64,000 nt of DNA, taken from NCBI GenBank assembly GCA_050011775.1, contig JBEKIL010000003.1, forward strand, positions 232,003 through 296,002. Reading direction: 5' to 3'. This document shows positions 34,914 to 43,936 of the stretch, in pieces; the stretch's first letter is position 1, and each line of letters begins with the position of its first letter. This DNA comes from CAVZMI01 sp050011775. GTDB lineage: Bacteria > Bacteroidota > Ignavibacteria > UBA10030 > CAVZMI01. The position numbers and the translations under genes were made by a program. The notes under the pieces are model-generated. The model ran no database searches. It saw only the letters and a list, made by a program, of their open reading frames with translations, and was not told the DNA's origin.

Positions 34914-37712
34914 ATGTACAGTCTTGCCGCCTTCATTCATATTGTCGTGCTTTTAGTGATTACGTGGTATTCCTTACGATCATACGATGAATGCTGGCTC
35001 CATAAGAGTTTCGCCGTACTGATTCTTATTTGGTCAAATTTAGTTATTACGGCTTTGTTTCTGAGCCTCTTCTCAGCACTCGGTTCTCTACCCCTTTATT
35101 TCTTCGTCTCAATTATTCTTGCGATTGTAACGGCTCTCGTAGTGCCGCATTTTACAAGATCAATAGCTGCCAATTATTCCTGTACGATAATGCAGGGGAA
35201 AAGTGCCCGGTCATGGTTAATGACAACGTCATTGATTCTTCTGCTCATTTGCTTTATTTGTTCAAGTGTCATTTGCTTGTTATACTATCCAAACAACTGG
35301 GATACTGAAGCGTATCGCTTTGGACGGGTATTTCTTTATTTAGGACAGGGAAACTTGAACCATATCCCGTGTGGAGATTCAAGACTCTCGATGTATCCAT
35401 TTAACGGCACACTTGCCTATCTGTACTTTGCAGAATATGCACTCGATGGAAGATGGTTCAATTTTCTCAGCCTGATATTTTGGAGTTTCGGTGTTGCCGG
35501 TTGTTTTGCATTCGCACGCGATTTGGGTGCTTCGAAAACAGGTTCATTGATTGCGGCGGCAATTTTTGGGACAACCCCGATCGTTGCAACCGTGGCGGCT
35601 TCGACAAACGACGAAATTATCGCAGCCGTACCGCTTCTTCTTGGGCTCATATTTCTTTTTCGCTGGTGGAAGTCCCGGAATCGATTCGATTCGATCGTCA
35701 GCGGGCTTGCCCTGGGCTTGTGTGCAGGAACAAAACTACACATCGTTTTCTTCATACCGATCATAGCTGTAGTGGCAATAATTCTCCTTCTTATCCTTAT
35801 CCGAAAGAAGATGGTTCGTACCGTCATCCGTGAGCGCGGTAAAGGTGCATTGGTCATCATAATAATCGCTATCTTCCTTTTTGTACCGTTTATGATTGTC
35901 AACATATCACAGGGAGGTTTTACATTTTTCAGTTCCAAATGGATCAATCCTATGTTAAATAAGCCCTTCGATGCAGGTATGGCACTCAAAAACACAACGC
36001 TTTTTTCATCTCAATTATTTCTCAGCCCGATTCCCGATCTGATTATTTCACCGGATGACGACTTTAAACGTAAGTGTTATCAAAATTTTAATGACTTTTT
36101 CAACAAATTGGTTTTTACTGATGTGAATAACGATAAGAATTATTCATTCGCTCATTATCACTTCAGGGGTGTCGCAAATCCGGATGGTTTTTACTCGTTT
36201 GAACAAACCTTCTGGCTTGGTTTCATTCCTTTCCTTTTTGTATACGGACTGATCACCCTTTATCGAAACAGGAAATATGTTACTTTTGTGCCTTTTCTTC
36301 TTATAATATTTTTCTTCTCATGGCACTTTGCCCGCAGTATGCTGACAAAATATATTGAAACGACGGGAGTATATTATGTATATCCATTTACAATTGCGGC
36401 AATGGCGATTGCAGTGATCTGGGATCTTCGTGAACATCAGGGAAGAATTGGTCGAAAAATCACTCTGATTGGTTTTTCCATAATTATTCTCAGTAATGGA
36501 ATATTTCTTTCGAACTTGTTCCTATATAATATTCAAAGAAATTTAAGTCGGCTTTATCAATCACATTTTATTCCGCAGCAGAAATATATGTCAAGAGAAG
36601 TCGTCAAGGCGATGCAGGAATCACCAAAAGTGAATTTTATTTATACAAGGAGGGAATTTCCTTACTTCCAGTTTGCAGCTCGAAGTCCGGAAACACGTTT
36701 CATTACAGAGACACAACTTGATCCCCAAAAAGTCGATATCCTGAATCTTATGATTTATCCTTTCAGAAGCGAGTACGGTCACATACCTATTAAAGTACCC
36801 CATCCTCAAAATAATTTATTGACACTCATGGGCTATCTGGAAAATGTTTACGGAAGAGAAGGAATTTTTGGATTTGGTGGAAATAGCCGTGAGTATAATA
36901 CCTATGGAACGGACTATAACCTTTTACATTATAAACCAATTTATGATGAAAACTCCTCGATCCCTAAAGCACTGGTTTTCTCTCCAAAGTTGGAGGTGCC
37001 GCTCGATTCTTCATACGAATTTCGATTGCTGGTTGTAGAGCCTTCCGGTTTTTATCTTAATCTGACAGAATGGATCGGGAAGGAGCGTATGGGGATGCGA
37101 ATTCCTCTTCCTTTGATTCCTGAGGGGTCGAAGTTGAATGTACAAACGCGGCTTCGGTCTGCGCCTCTGGATATTACTGAAACTCTGTTTCCGCTTGATC
37201 GAGGTATTGAGTGGGATATATCGCAAAAAAGTATAAAGCCGACTGAGTTAGATATCGGTAAAAGGAATATACTGGAGGGCGTGGTCTTTCAATGTGATTT
37301 GATCGAAAATGTCGTACAGAATGGTTTCTCAGTGAATGGAATGCGGGAACCGGAGGGCCCGTATGAAAAATGGCAATTGCCACGTGTCCGCTGGGCGAAC
37401 AATCCTGTTGTAACGCTTACGGTTTCGGATGAACTGTCAAGGTCGATAAATACTCTTTCATTGATATTCAGCATTAGGCCGCAAATCCGGCCGTCGTCTT
37501 CATTTTCCGTTCGTCTCAATAATAAGATCATAAAGAAGTATGAGCTGAATGATCCGACCACATGGGTTGATGATGTAATCGAATTGCATCTTTTGAAAGG
37601 ATTGAATAAGATTGAACTCATCAGCCGGAGTAAATCCAAGGGGGCTGCACCATCGGAAAATCTTCACATGTTATTCCGTTCTCTTATGGTAACGGGTAAA
37701 AGAAAACACTAG
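34914..37712 (+). CDS. Giant GT-C-like membrane protein, paralogue 1 of 3
   Basis: 932 residues: about 12 membrane segments in the first 530 residues, then a soluble C-terminal region of about 380. After the third helix comes YYPNNWDTEAYRFGRVFLYLGQG, equivalent to the DSLAYHLPR motif of the two paralogues and in the position of the catalytic external Asp of ArnT/GT39-type enzymes. The C-terminal region ends with MREPEGPYEKWQLPRVRWA, the family motif, and a beta-rich stretch. Most divergent of the three. Probable polyprenyl-sugar glycosyltransferase; substrate unknown. Confidence 0.8.
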   Translation: MYSLAAFIHIVVLLVITWYSLRSYDECWLHKSFAVLILIWSNLVITALFLSLFSALGSLPLYFFVSIILAIVTALVVPHFTRSIAANYSCTIMQGKSARSWLMTTSLILLLICFICSSVICLLYYPNNWDTEAYRFGRVFLYLGQGNLNHIPCGDSRLSMYPFNGTLAYLYFAEYALDGRWFNFLSLIFWSFGVAGCFAFARDLGASKTGSLIAAAIFGTTPIVATVAASTNDEIIAAVPLLLGLIFLFRWWKSRNRFDSIVSGLALGLCAGTKLHIVFFIPIIAVVAIILLLILIRKKMVRTVIRERGKGALVIIIIAIFLFVPFMIVNISQGGFTFFSSKWINPMLNKPFDAGMALKNTTLFSSQLFLSPIPDLIISPDDDFKRKCYQNFNDFFNKLVFTDVNNDKNYSFAHYHFRGVANPDGFYSFEQTFWLGFIPFLFVYGLITLYRNRKYVTFVPFLLIIFFFSWHFARSMLTKYIETTGVYYVYPFTIAAMAIAVIWDLREHQGRIGRKITLIGFSIIILSNGIFLSNLFLYNIQRNLSRLYQSHFIPQQKYMSREVVKAMQESPKVNFIYTRREFPYFQFAARSPETRFITETQLDPQKVDILNLMIYPFRSEYGHIPIKVPHPQNNLLTLMGYLENVYGREGIFGFGGNSREYNTYGTDYNLLHYKPIYDENSSIPKALVFSPKLEVPLDSSYEFRLLVVEPSGFYLNLTEWIGKERMGMRIPLPLIPEGSKLNVQTRLRSAPLDITETLFPLDRGIEWDISQKSIKPTELDIGKRNILEGVVFQCDLIENVVQNGFSVNGMREPEGPYEKWQLPRVRWANNPVVTLTVSDELSRSINTLSLIFSIRPQIRPSSSFSVRLNNKIIKKYELNDPTTWVDDVIELHLLKGLNKIELISRSKSKGAAPSENLHMLFRSLMVTGKRKH

Positions 37713-37792
37713 AATTATTATTTCATAACAAAAAAGGATTAATTATATTTATAATGTCGTTAAATGATGAATATCAAAATTGATGATTGCAT

Positions 37793-38515
37793 ATGAATAT
37801 TCCGACACTATTTCACATCACGCATTGGAAAGCTGGATCGCAATGGGTTGCAAAAGTACTCAAGGAGCTTTTCCCTGATGAAATCATTCCACCAAGAATT
37901 GCGGCTGCCCAGGTTCTCCAGATGCCGATACAAGAACACAAAATCTATTTGTGTGTCTATATTGCGAAAGGACAATGGGACCGAATCCAACTTCCAAAAG
38001 AGACACGACGGTTTCTTATTATTCGCGATCTCCGGGATACACTGGTCTCGGCATATTTCTCAATGCGATATAGCCATCCCATCATGATAAATCAAATGGA
38101 AGAATGGCGTAATTTTTTAAGGACAAATAGTTTGCGTGATGGCATGGTGTATTTAATGGAAAATTGGCTTCCGGACAGCGCGAATATACAGCGATCCTGG
38201 TTGAAAGCAGGGGAGAAATTTTTCCGTTTTGAAGATATTTTAAAAAGCGATATTTTTTACTTCGAGAAAATACTTATTGACCATTGTCAGTTACCCATTG
38301 AAAAAGCAATGCTCCGGGATGTAGTTCAACGAAATAGATTCATCACGTTAAGTAAAGGCCGGAATCCGGGTGCAGAAGATCGGTTGTCGCATTATCGAAA
38401 AGGACTTCCGGGCGATTGGCAGAACTATTTCAGTGAAGAAACAAAAAAGGAATTCAAGAAACGTTTCAATGATGTTCTCAATCTGACCGGGTATGTGGAC
38501 AACGATACCTGGTGA
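37793..38515 (+). CDS. Sulfotransferase family protein
   Basis: 240 residues from ATG 37793. PAPS loop in HITHWKAGSQWVAKVL, and 3'-phosphate site RRFLIIRDLRDTLVSAYFSM, close to the classical cytosolic (Sulfotransfer_1) pattern. Directly upstream of the second ABC exporter, suggesting sulfation before export. Third sulfotransferase in the window. An in-frame TTG at 37787 is an alternative start. Confidence 0.88.
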   Translation: MNIPTLFHITHWKAGSQWVAKVLKELFPDEIIPPRIAAAQVLQMPIQEHKIYLCVYIAKGQWDRIQLPKETRRFLIIRDLRDTLVSAYFSMRYSHPIMINQMEEWRNFLRTNSLRDGMVYLMENWLPDSANIQRSWLKAGEKFFRFEDILKSDIFYFEKILIDHCQLPIEKAMLRDVVQRNRFITLSKGRNPGAEDRLSHYRKGLPGDWQNYFSEETKKEFKKRFNDVLNLTGYVDNDTW

Positions 38516-38543
38516 AAAGTATTTCGATAAAGATAATGGGAAG

Positions 38544-39338
38544 ATGACTAAACTATTCGTATGTTTCCGTGAGTTATGGAATAGGCGCGAATTATTATTT
38601 TCGCTTACAAAGCGGGATATTAAATCGCGATATCAACAGACTTTTTTTGGAATGGGCTGGTCTTTGTTTCAGCCGGTAATGCAGGCTGTAGTCTATACAG
38701 TTGCCTTCTCGTTGATACTTAAAGTGCCGATCCGCGAAGGAATACCGTACATGAATTTTGTGTTCTGTAATCTCACACTCTGGACCTATTTTGCATCAAC
38801 AACCCTCAGCGCAATGAACAGCATACGTATGAATTCCGCTTTGATAACACGGGTAGCGTTCCCGCGTGAAATCATTCCTTTTTCGACCATTCTGTCAGGA
38901 CTATTCGATTTCATAATTATGTTTATCGTCCTGGTTATTCTAAACGCTTTTGTCGGCTTTTATCCAAATATCCGATTTCTGTATTTGCCCACGATTATCT
39001 TAATTGAAATTCTTTTCATTCTGAATATTTCATTAGTATTAAGTGTGATTTCGATTGTACGTCGTGATATTACCCATGTCGTGAATTATTTTATTATGCT
39101 TTATATGTTTATATCGCCGGTCTTTTTTCCGTTCTCGGCACTACCGGCTGAAATACAGCGATATTATTTTCTTAATCCGATGGGGACTCTTCTTGAAGGA
39201 TTTAAGAATATTATATTTCTTGACAAAGAACCCCGCTGGTTTGCATTGATGATGGTGATCATAATACTGATCGTTCTTTTTTTCCCCTGTTATATTTTTT
39301 TCAAAAAAGCTGAACGTTCCTTCACGGATGTACTATGA
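38544..39338 (+). CDS. wzm: ABC-2 type polysaccharide export permease, second copy
   Basis: 264 residues from ATG 38544; an upstream start at 38493 would overlap the sulfotransferase gene. About six membrane helices. The N-terminal LLFSLTKRDIKSRYQQTFFGMGWSLFQPVMQ and RVAFPREIIPFSTILSGLFDF are Wzm hallmarks. The stop overlaps the start of the ATPase gene by 4 bases (ATGA), showing they are one unit. Clearly different from the permease at 22246. Confidence 0.92.
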   Translation: MTKLFVCFRELWNRRELLFSLTKRDIKSRYQQTFFGMGWSLFQPVMQAVVYTVAFSLILKVPIREGIPYMNFVFCNLTLWTYFASTTLSAMNSIRMNSALITRVAFPREIIPFSTILSGLFDFIIMFIVLVILNAFVGFYPNIRFLYLPTIILIEILFILNISLVLSVISIVRRDITHVVNYFIMLYMFISPVFFPFSALPAEIQRYYFLNPMGTLLEGFKNIIFLDKEPRWFALMMVIIILIVLFFPCYIFFKKAERSFTDVL

Positions 39339-40735
39339 TTGCACTCCGTTTCAATAATGTCACGAAAATTTATGACCTGCAGGCGGGTCGGGACACTTTT
39401 CTCACGACTCTCAGGTTCACTCTGGGCAATGTTAAGCGGAATGATTTCTTCCATGCCGTTCGTGATATAAATATTGAAATAAAAAAAGGCGAAGCAGTCG
39501 GTATCATCGGACGTAATGGAGCGGGGAAAAGTACACTGCTGAAACTTGCGGTCGGGATTACCTATCCGACATATGGATCGGTTGAAGTGAACGGTTCGAT
39601 TGCCGCACTCATAGGACTTGGGGCAGGATTCAATCCCGATTTCACAGGTCGGGAAAATATTTTCCTTAATGCTTCGCTATTGGGCGTTCCAAGGAAGAGA
39701 GTGGAGGAACGTTTTTCCGAGATTGTCGCCTTTGCAGAATTAGAAGATTTTATCGATGTTCCGGTTAAGCGTTACTCTTCGGGGATGTACGCGCGGCTCG
39801 GATTTGCCATCGCGACTCACGTCGATGCCGATATCATTGTCATCGATGAAGTACTGGCTGTAGGAGACATATATTTTCAACAAAAATGCTTTTTATTTTT
39901 AGAATCGCTTCTTCAAAAAGGGAAAACTCTTCTATTTGTGAGTCATGATGTAGGCAGTGTGCGTGAACTTTGCAATTCTGTAATATTGCTTGAGAAGGGC
40001 GTGAATATATTTCATGGAGATCCAAGAGAAGGTGTAAATAGATACCTGCTATTACAACAGAAAAAGGATACTGCAAAGGATTCCGAGAATGAAATTCGCG
40101 TGGAATCGAAGACTAGTACTGCATCAAATGCGGATATTACGGTTGATAATAAATCGCAGGAAGGGAAGAGGAAATTCCTGCCGCGCCAATGGTCCGACAT
40201 CGATGCACTGGATCTTTCTTCCTCTGCTGTTCTTATTGGTGAGAGAGATGTTCATTGGAAGGGCGTCGCGATCTATGATAAGGACGGAAGTCGCTGCAAT
40301 TCTTTTTCCATGGGGGATGAAGCGTGGTTCTATTATGAGTTTGAGGTTCTGCGCGATATACTTACTCCGTTTGCCGGCGTTGCGATTTATGATAGGAAAG
40401 GAATTCTTGTTCACGGAAAGACGACATATCAGCATGGAATACAGCCGTGCCGTACAGTTGGAAAAAACGCGACGATCCGGGTTATTCAATCGATAAAGTT
40501 TCCATTGTCACCCGATACGTATACTTTTGAGCTATGGCTCAGCATGATGGAGCCGGAGACTCATGAACAGCTTCAACATCTTACAGCAGAACAAATTCAG
40601 GCAGGTGTTACCAAACTGATGCATATAAGCAGAGCAGGTTCGATCATTATTACCCCTAATCCGAACAATATTGCTATCAATAATTTTGGTATAGTCGACT
40701 TGCCGGGGAGTGGAGATCTGACAATACTCCCCTGA
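39335..40735 (+). CDS. wzt: ABC polysaccharide export ATPase with C-terminal Wzt domain
   Basis: 466 residues. Nucleotide-binding domain to about residue 245: Walker A GRNGAGKST (59-67), LGAGFNPDFTGRENIFLN, signature RYSSGMYARLGFAIA, Walker B DIIVIDEVLAVGD and LLFVSHDV. After a linker comes a beta-rich Wzt_C-type domain (about 290-440: GVAIYDKDGSRCNSFSMGDEA, YEFEVLRDI) that in E. coli O8/O9a-type systems recognises the modified chain end. Locus methyl- or sulfotransferases might make that end mark. Confidence 0.93.
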   Translation: MIALRFNNVTKIYDLQAGRDTFLTTLRFTLGNVKRNDFFHAVRDINIEIKKGEAVGIIGRNGAGKSTLLKLAVGITYPTYGSVEVNGSIAALIGLGAGFNPDFTGRENIFLNASLLGVPRKRVEERFSEIVAFAELEDFIDVPVKRYSSGMYARLGFAIATHVDADIIVIDEVLAVGDIYFQQKCFLFLESLLQKGKTLLFVSHDVGSVRELCNSVILLEKGVNIFHGDPREGVNRYLLLQQKKDTAKDSENEIRVESKTSTASNADITVDNKSQEGKRKFLPRQWSDIDALDLSSSAVLIGERDVHWKGVAIYDKDGSRCNSFSMGDEAWFYYEFEVLRDILTPFAGVAIYDRKGILVHGKTTYQHGIQPCRTVGKNATIRVIQSIKFPLSPDTYTFELWLSMMEPETHEQLQHLTAEQIQAGVTKLMHISRAGSIIITPNPNNIAINNFGIVDLPGSGDLTILP

Positions 40736-40783
40736 TAAGTTTTTCCTAAAAAGAATCTGATAATATTATCATAGAAGAGTTAT

Positions 40784-43700
40784 ATGATCACGAAAGCCGG
40801 AAAAAATCTTGCCTATATTTATTCAACTCCCCGCTCTGGCTCGACATTGCTTGCGGCGATGCTCGGCGGTCACGATGACGTCTATGTCCCTCCCGAACCA
40901 TGGTTTCTACTTCTGCTTCATTCTCTTCTCTCTTCCGATGATGCGATTGTTGCACATTATGACGAAAATCTGGCACGCCGCGCATTTCGGGAATTGTCTC
41001 CGGAGAATATCATCACAGAAGCCTCGCAAAACTATGCATTGACGGTATATAATAGTCTGTTGGAGAAAAACAAAAAAAAATATTTTGTCGATAAAACTCC
41101 CCGATATTACCATGTCCTTGAATGGATCGATGCGCTATTCCCTGAAGCCAAAAAAATACTCTTAGTCCGAAATCCACTCGATGTCTTTGCATCATATAAA
41201 GATGTGTGGGGAATCGAAGTAGAGGAAATGATCGGTGAACAGCTCTCTCCATTTTCATTCGATGCCACGATAGCATATTTCAGATTTCAGGATTTTTATA
41301 AGCGATCGCATACAAATATGATCCGGATTTCCTATGAGAATCTTGTGATTGATCCCCATACCGTGATGCACGGGGTATGCGGTTTTTTAGGATTGGCATT
41401 TAACGAGAGGATGATATCCTATGGAGAGAATAAAGAACTATTGACACGGTACGCAAATTCCAGCATGGGCGATCGAAAGGTGCTTTCCGAAATAACTCCG
41501 CATCGAAAATCATGCGGAAAATGGAAAACAATCCTGACCCCCTTAGAAACTCAGAAGATTGTGACGACGCTTGGGACAAGGATATTCGAAGAGAACGGTT
41601 ATAAGACCGAATTACAGGAAGCTCTGTCATTTGCTTCGCTGCAATATGAGAAGGTCGACCGCGAAGGAAGAAAGGAAGAACTCTTTAAACAGTATCAGAC
41701 CTATGTCGAGACGCGGCTTTCATCATCTGCAGCTCTTTCCAATGTGGCTCTCACAAGGAAGAATGAAGAGCTCTTAAAATATATAACTACAATAGAGAAG
41801 GATCGGCAGGATCGACTCGAGGCAATCCTACGTTATCAGGAAAAACTGGATAACTCTCATAATGCAATTGAGCAAAAGGAAATACGAAATCAACAACTTC
41901 TTGAGGAATCACTCAGGATTCAGGATCAACTGGTAGACTCTCGTAATGCAATTAAGCAAAAAGAAGTACGAATTCGACAACTTCTGGAGGAATCACGTGG
42001 GTTTCAGAATCAACTGGCAGACTCTCGTGATGCAATTGGGCAAAAAGAAATACGAATTCAACAACTTATGGCGGGAACGTACGGGTTTCAACATCAACTG
42101 ACGGAACTCCGGGATGTCATAGCACAAATCGAAAAAGACAGACAGGCCAGACTCGATTCGATACTCTATTACCAAAAAGAACTGGCGGAAGTACAGCGGA
42201 GGAATCAGGAACTTATCGATACGATTTCTTCGATTGAAAACGACAGGCGGGCCAGACTTGAGTCGATACTCTATTACCAAACAGTATTGTCGGATTTACA
42301 ACATCGGTACGATGTGATCGAAAAAGATCATGCAAATCTTTTGATGTTAGTCGAAACATTGAATGGTCATATTGCCGAACTCGGGACATTGGAAACATCG
42401 TTACGCCGGTTCATTGAGTTGTCGTTACGCAGCATCGGTCTCTATGAATTTATTTTACGCCACCGAAAAAAGCTTAACCGGGTTTTTCTGTTCGTATTGC
42501 ACGCGGGGGCCGGATTAGCTTCTGTTATCCGCAAATTCCATCGCAAAAGGGAGCTTGGTGTAGTGAAAGCAGACACCGCTCCTTTACAAAAACAGACTCT
42601 TAAAGAAACATTAAACTCACCCGAGGTCAATGCTTATGTCAATTCACGGTTAATTCAGGGTGATCTGGAAGACAGTGTAATACACCATTTCCTCGATAAT
42701 AATTCTTCGTTTTCATCCGTAATCTGTCTCATGCCGGACCCAAATGATCTTCAATTACTGATTTTTCTTAAAGAACTCGGGAAATCTGTATTTGTTCTTC
42801 ATTCTCCATCCGAAAATTTAAGTCTCATTAAACCGAATATTTCTTTTACAGCATGCATCGCCGATGAATGGTTCATGAAATATGGACGGTTGGAACTTTC
42901 AAAATATGATGTTCTTTTCATAGGAAAGAATTGTTCAGGTTCGTATTTCCGACTATTAAAAAATTATGTATCACCTCGAACAGCGATAATTCTTCATAAT
43001 ACCAGTTTTTCGGAAGAGTTATTTTTACTTGAGGGTAGGATTAAAGTGACAATCGGCAGCTTTGTTTCTCTGTCTCCTTGCTCCGATTCAAAGGTATTAT
43101 TCAAGGTATGCGAAGAACGCCGAACAATCGATAATGCACAATGGCCGTGGAAGCAGTTCAAGTCTGAAATCCCATCGAACATGCCCTCCGGCAGGCCCTG
43201 GCCGAGAATATCGGTCGTTACGGCCACACTCAATCAGGGCGATTTCCTTGAAGAGACAATTCGCTCGGTGCTGCTGCAACGTTATCCGAACCTTGAGTAC
43301 ATTCTCCTCGATGGGGGTTCCACCGATACAACACCGGAGATTCTCAACCGGTATAAAAATGAGTTCGCAGTGTGTCTAAGTCAAAAGGATAAAGGTCAGG
43401 CCGATGCGTTGAACAGGGGTTTCAATCATGCAACCGGAGAAATTCTTGCATGGCTGAATAGCGACGACCGATATCTTCCCAACACATTTCTTGATGTTGC
43501 GCTGGCATATGATTTGTATGCCTGTGATATGGTTGCAGGGGGATGTGCTCTTGTCAATGATAACGAAGCAATTCCCTGGAGTGTACATCACACTTTATTA
43601 CCTCTGGGGGAAAAAGTCCGGCTTCCACTCGATAATCTTCTCGATATCGATGGTTCCTGGCAAAAAGGCGATTTCTTTTATCAACCGGAGGTGTTCTGGA

Positions 43701-43936
43701 GCAGGAACATCTGGGAAAAATCCGGGAGACGAATTGATAGTACTCTCCATTACAGCATGGATTATGAGCTCTGGGTAAGAATGGCGATCGCTGAAGCATC
43801 CATTGTTCATATTCCCGAGACGCTTGCGTATTTTCGAATGCATCAACAGCAAAAAACAAGCGGTAAGGATTTACCGTTTCTTCCGGAGTTACGAAAGTTG
43901 AATAAAAGGCTTCTTAAAGAATTGAGAAAAAAATAA
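40784..43936 (+). CDS. Sulfotransferase - coiled coil - GT2 fusion protein
   Basis: 1050 residues in one frame. Residues 1-290: sulfotransferase with PAPS loop YSTPRSGSTLLAAML (13-27), FVDKTPRYYH and LLVRNPLDVFASYKDVW. Residues about 300-540: long coiled coil with four 28-residue units (353-464) and IEKDRQxRLxxILYYQ repeats. Residues about 590-800: unassigned alpha/beta region. Residues 807-1050: GT2 domain (ISVVTATLNQGDFLEETI, LDGGSTDTT, WLNSDDRYLP). It could couple sulfation and sugar addition in a dimer, or measure chain length. Its stop overlaps the next start by one base (TAATG). Confidence 0.9.
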   Translation: MITKAGKNLAYIYSTPRSGSTLLAAMLGGHDDVYVPPEPWFLLLLHSLLSSDDAIVAHYDENLARRAFRELSPENIITEASQNYALTVYNSLLEKNKKKYFVDKTPRYYHVLEWIDALFPEAKKILLVRNPLDVFASYKDVWGIEVEEMIGEQLSPFSFDATIAYFRFQDFYKRSHTNMIRISYENLVIDPHTVMHGVCGFLGLAFNERMISYGENKELLTRYANSSMGDRKVLSEITPHRKSCGKWKTILTPLETQKIVTTLGTRIFEENGYKTELQEALSFASLQYEKVDREGRKEELFKQYQTYVETRLSSSAALSNVALTRKNEELLKYITTIEKDRQDRLEAILRYQEKLDNSHNAIEQKEIRNQQLLEESLRIQDQLVDSRNAIKQKEVRIRQLLEESRGFQNQLADSRDAIGQKEIRIQQLMAGTYGFQHQLTELRDVIAQIEKDRQARLDSILYYQKELAEVQRRNQELIDTISSIENDRRARLESILYYQTVLSDLQHRYDVIEKDHANLLMLVETLNGHIAELGTLETSLRRFIELSLRSIGLYEFILRHRKKLNRVFLFVLHAGAGLASVIRKFHRKRELGVVKADTAPLQKQTLKETLNSPEVNAYVNSRLIQGDLEDSVIHHFLDNNSSFSSVICLMPDPNDLQLLIFLKELGKSVFVLHSPSENLSLIKPNISFTACIADEWFMKYGRLELSKYDVLFIGKNCSGSYFRLLKNYVSPRTAIILHNTSFSEELFLLEGRIKVTIGSFVSLSPCSDSKVLFKVCEERRTIDNAQWPWKQFKSEIPSNMPSGRPWPRISVVTATLNQGDFLEETIRSVLLQRYPNLEYILLDGGSTDTTPEILNRYKNEFAVCLSQKDKGQADALNRGFNHATGEILAWLNSDDRYLPNTFLDVALAYDLYACDMVAGGCALVNDNEAIPWSVHHTLLPLGEKVRLPLDNLLDIDGSWQKGDFFYQPEVFWSRNIWEKSGRRIDSTLHYSMDYELWVRMAIAEASIVHIPETLAYFRMHQQQKTSGKDLPFLPELRKLNKRLLKELRKK
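41840..42175 (+). repeat. Four 84-bp tandem repeats in the coiled-coil coding region
   Basis: Units begin at 41840, 41924, 42008 and 42092, each coding 28 residues of the type xQLxDSRxAIxQKEIRxQQL followed by LEESxxxQ. The length equals exactly four heptads, so units can change in number without breaking the coil. The fourth is most divergent. Confidence 0.85.

Noticed and set aside
35417..35995. 192-codon frame on the minus strand
   Set aside because: Lies wholly inside the giant membrane protein gene at 34914 and its product is low-complexity Arg/Thr/Ala; a shadow frame.
41840..42175. Regular repeats considered as a CRISPR array
   Set aside because: Units are contiguous without spacers, are in frame, and encode coiled-coil heptads.
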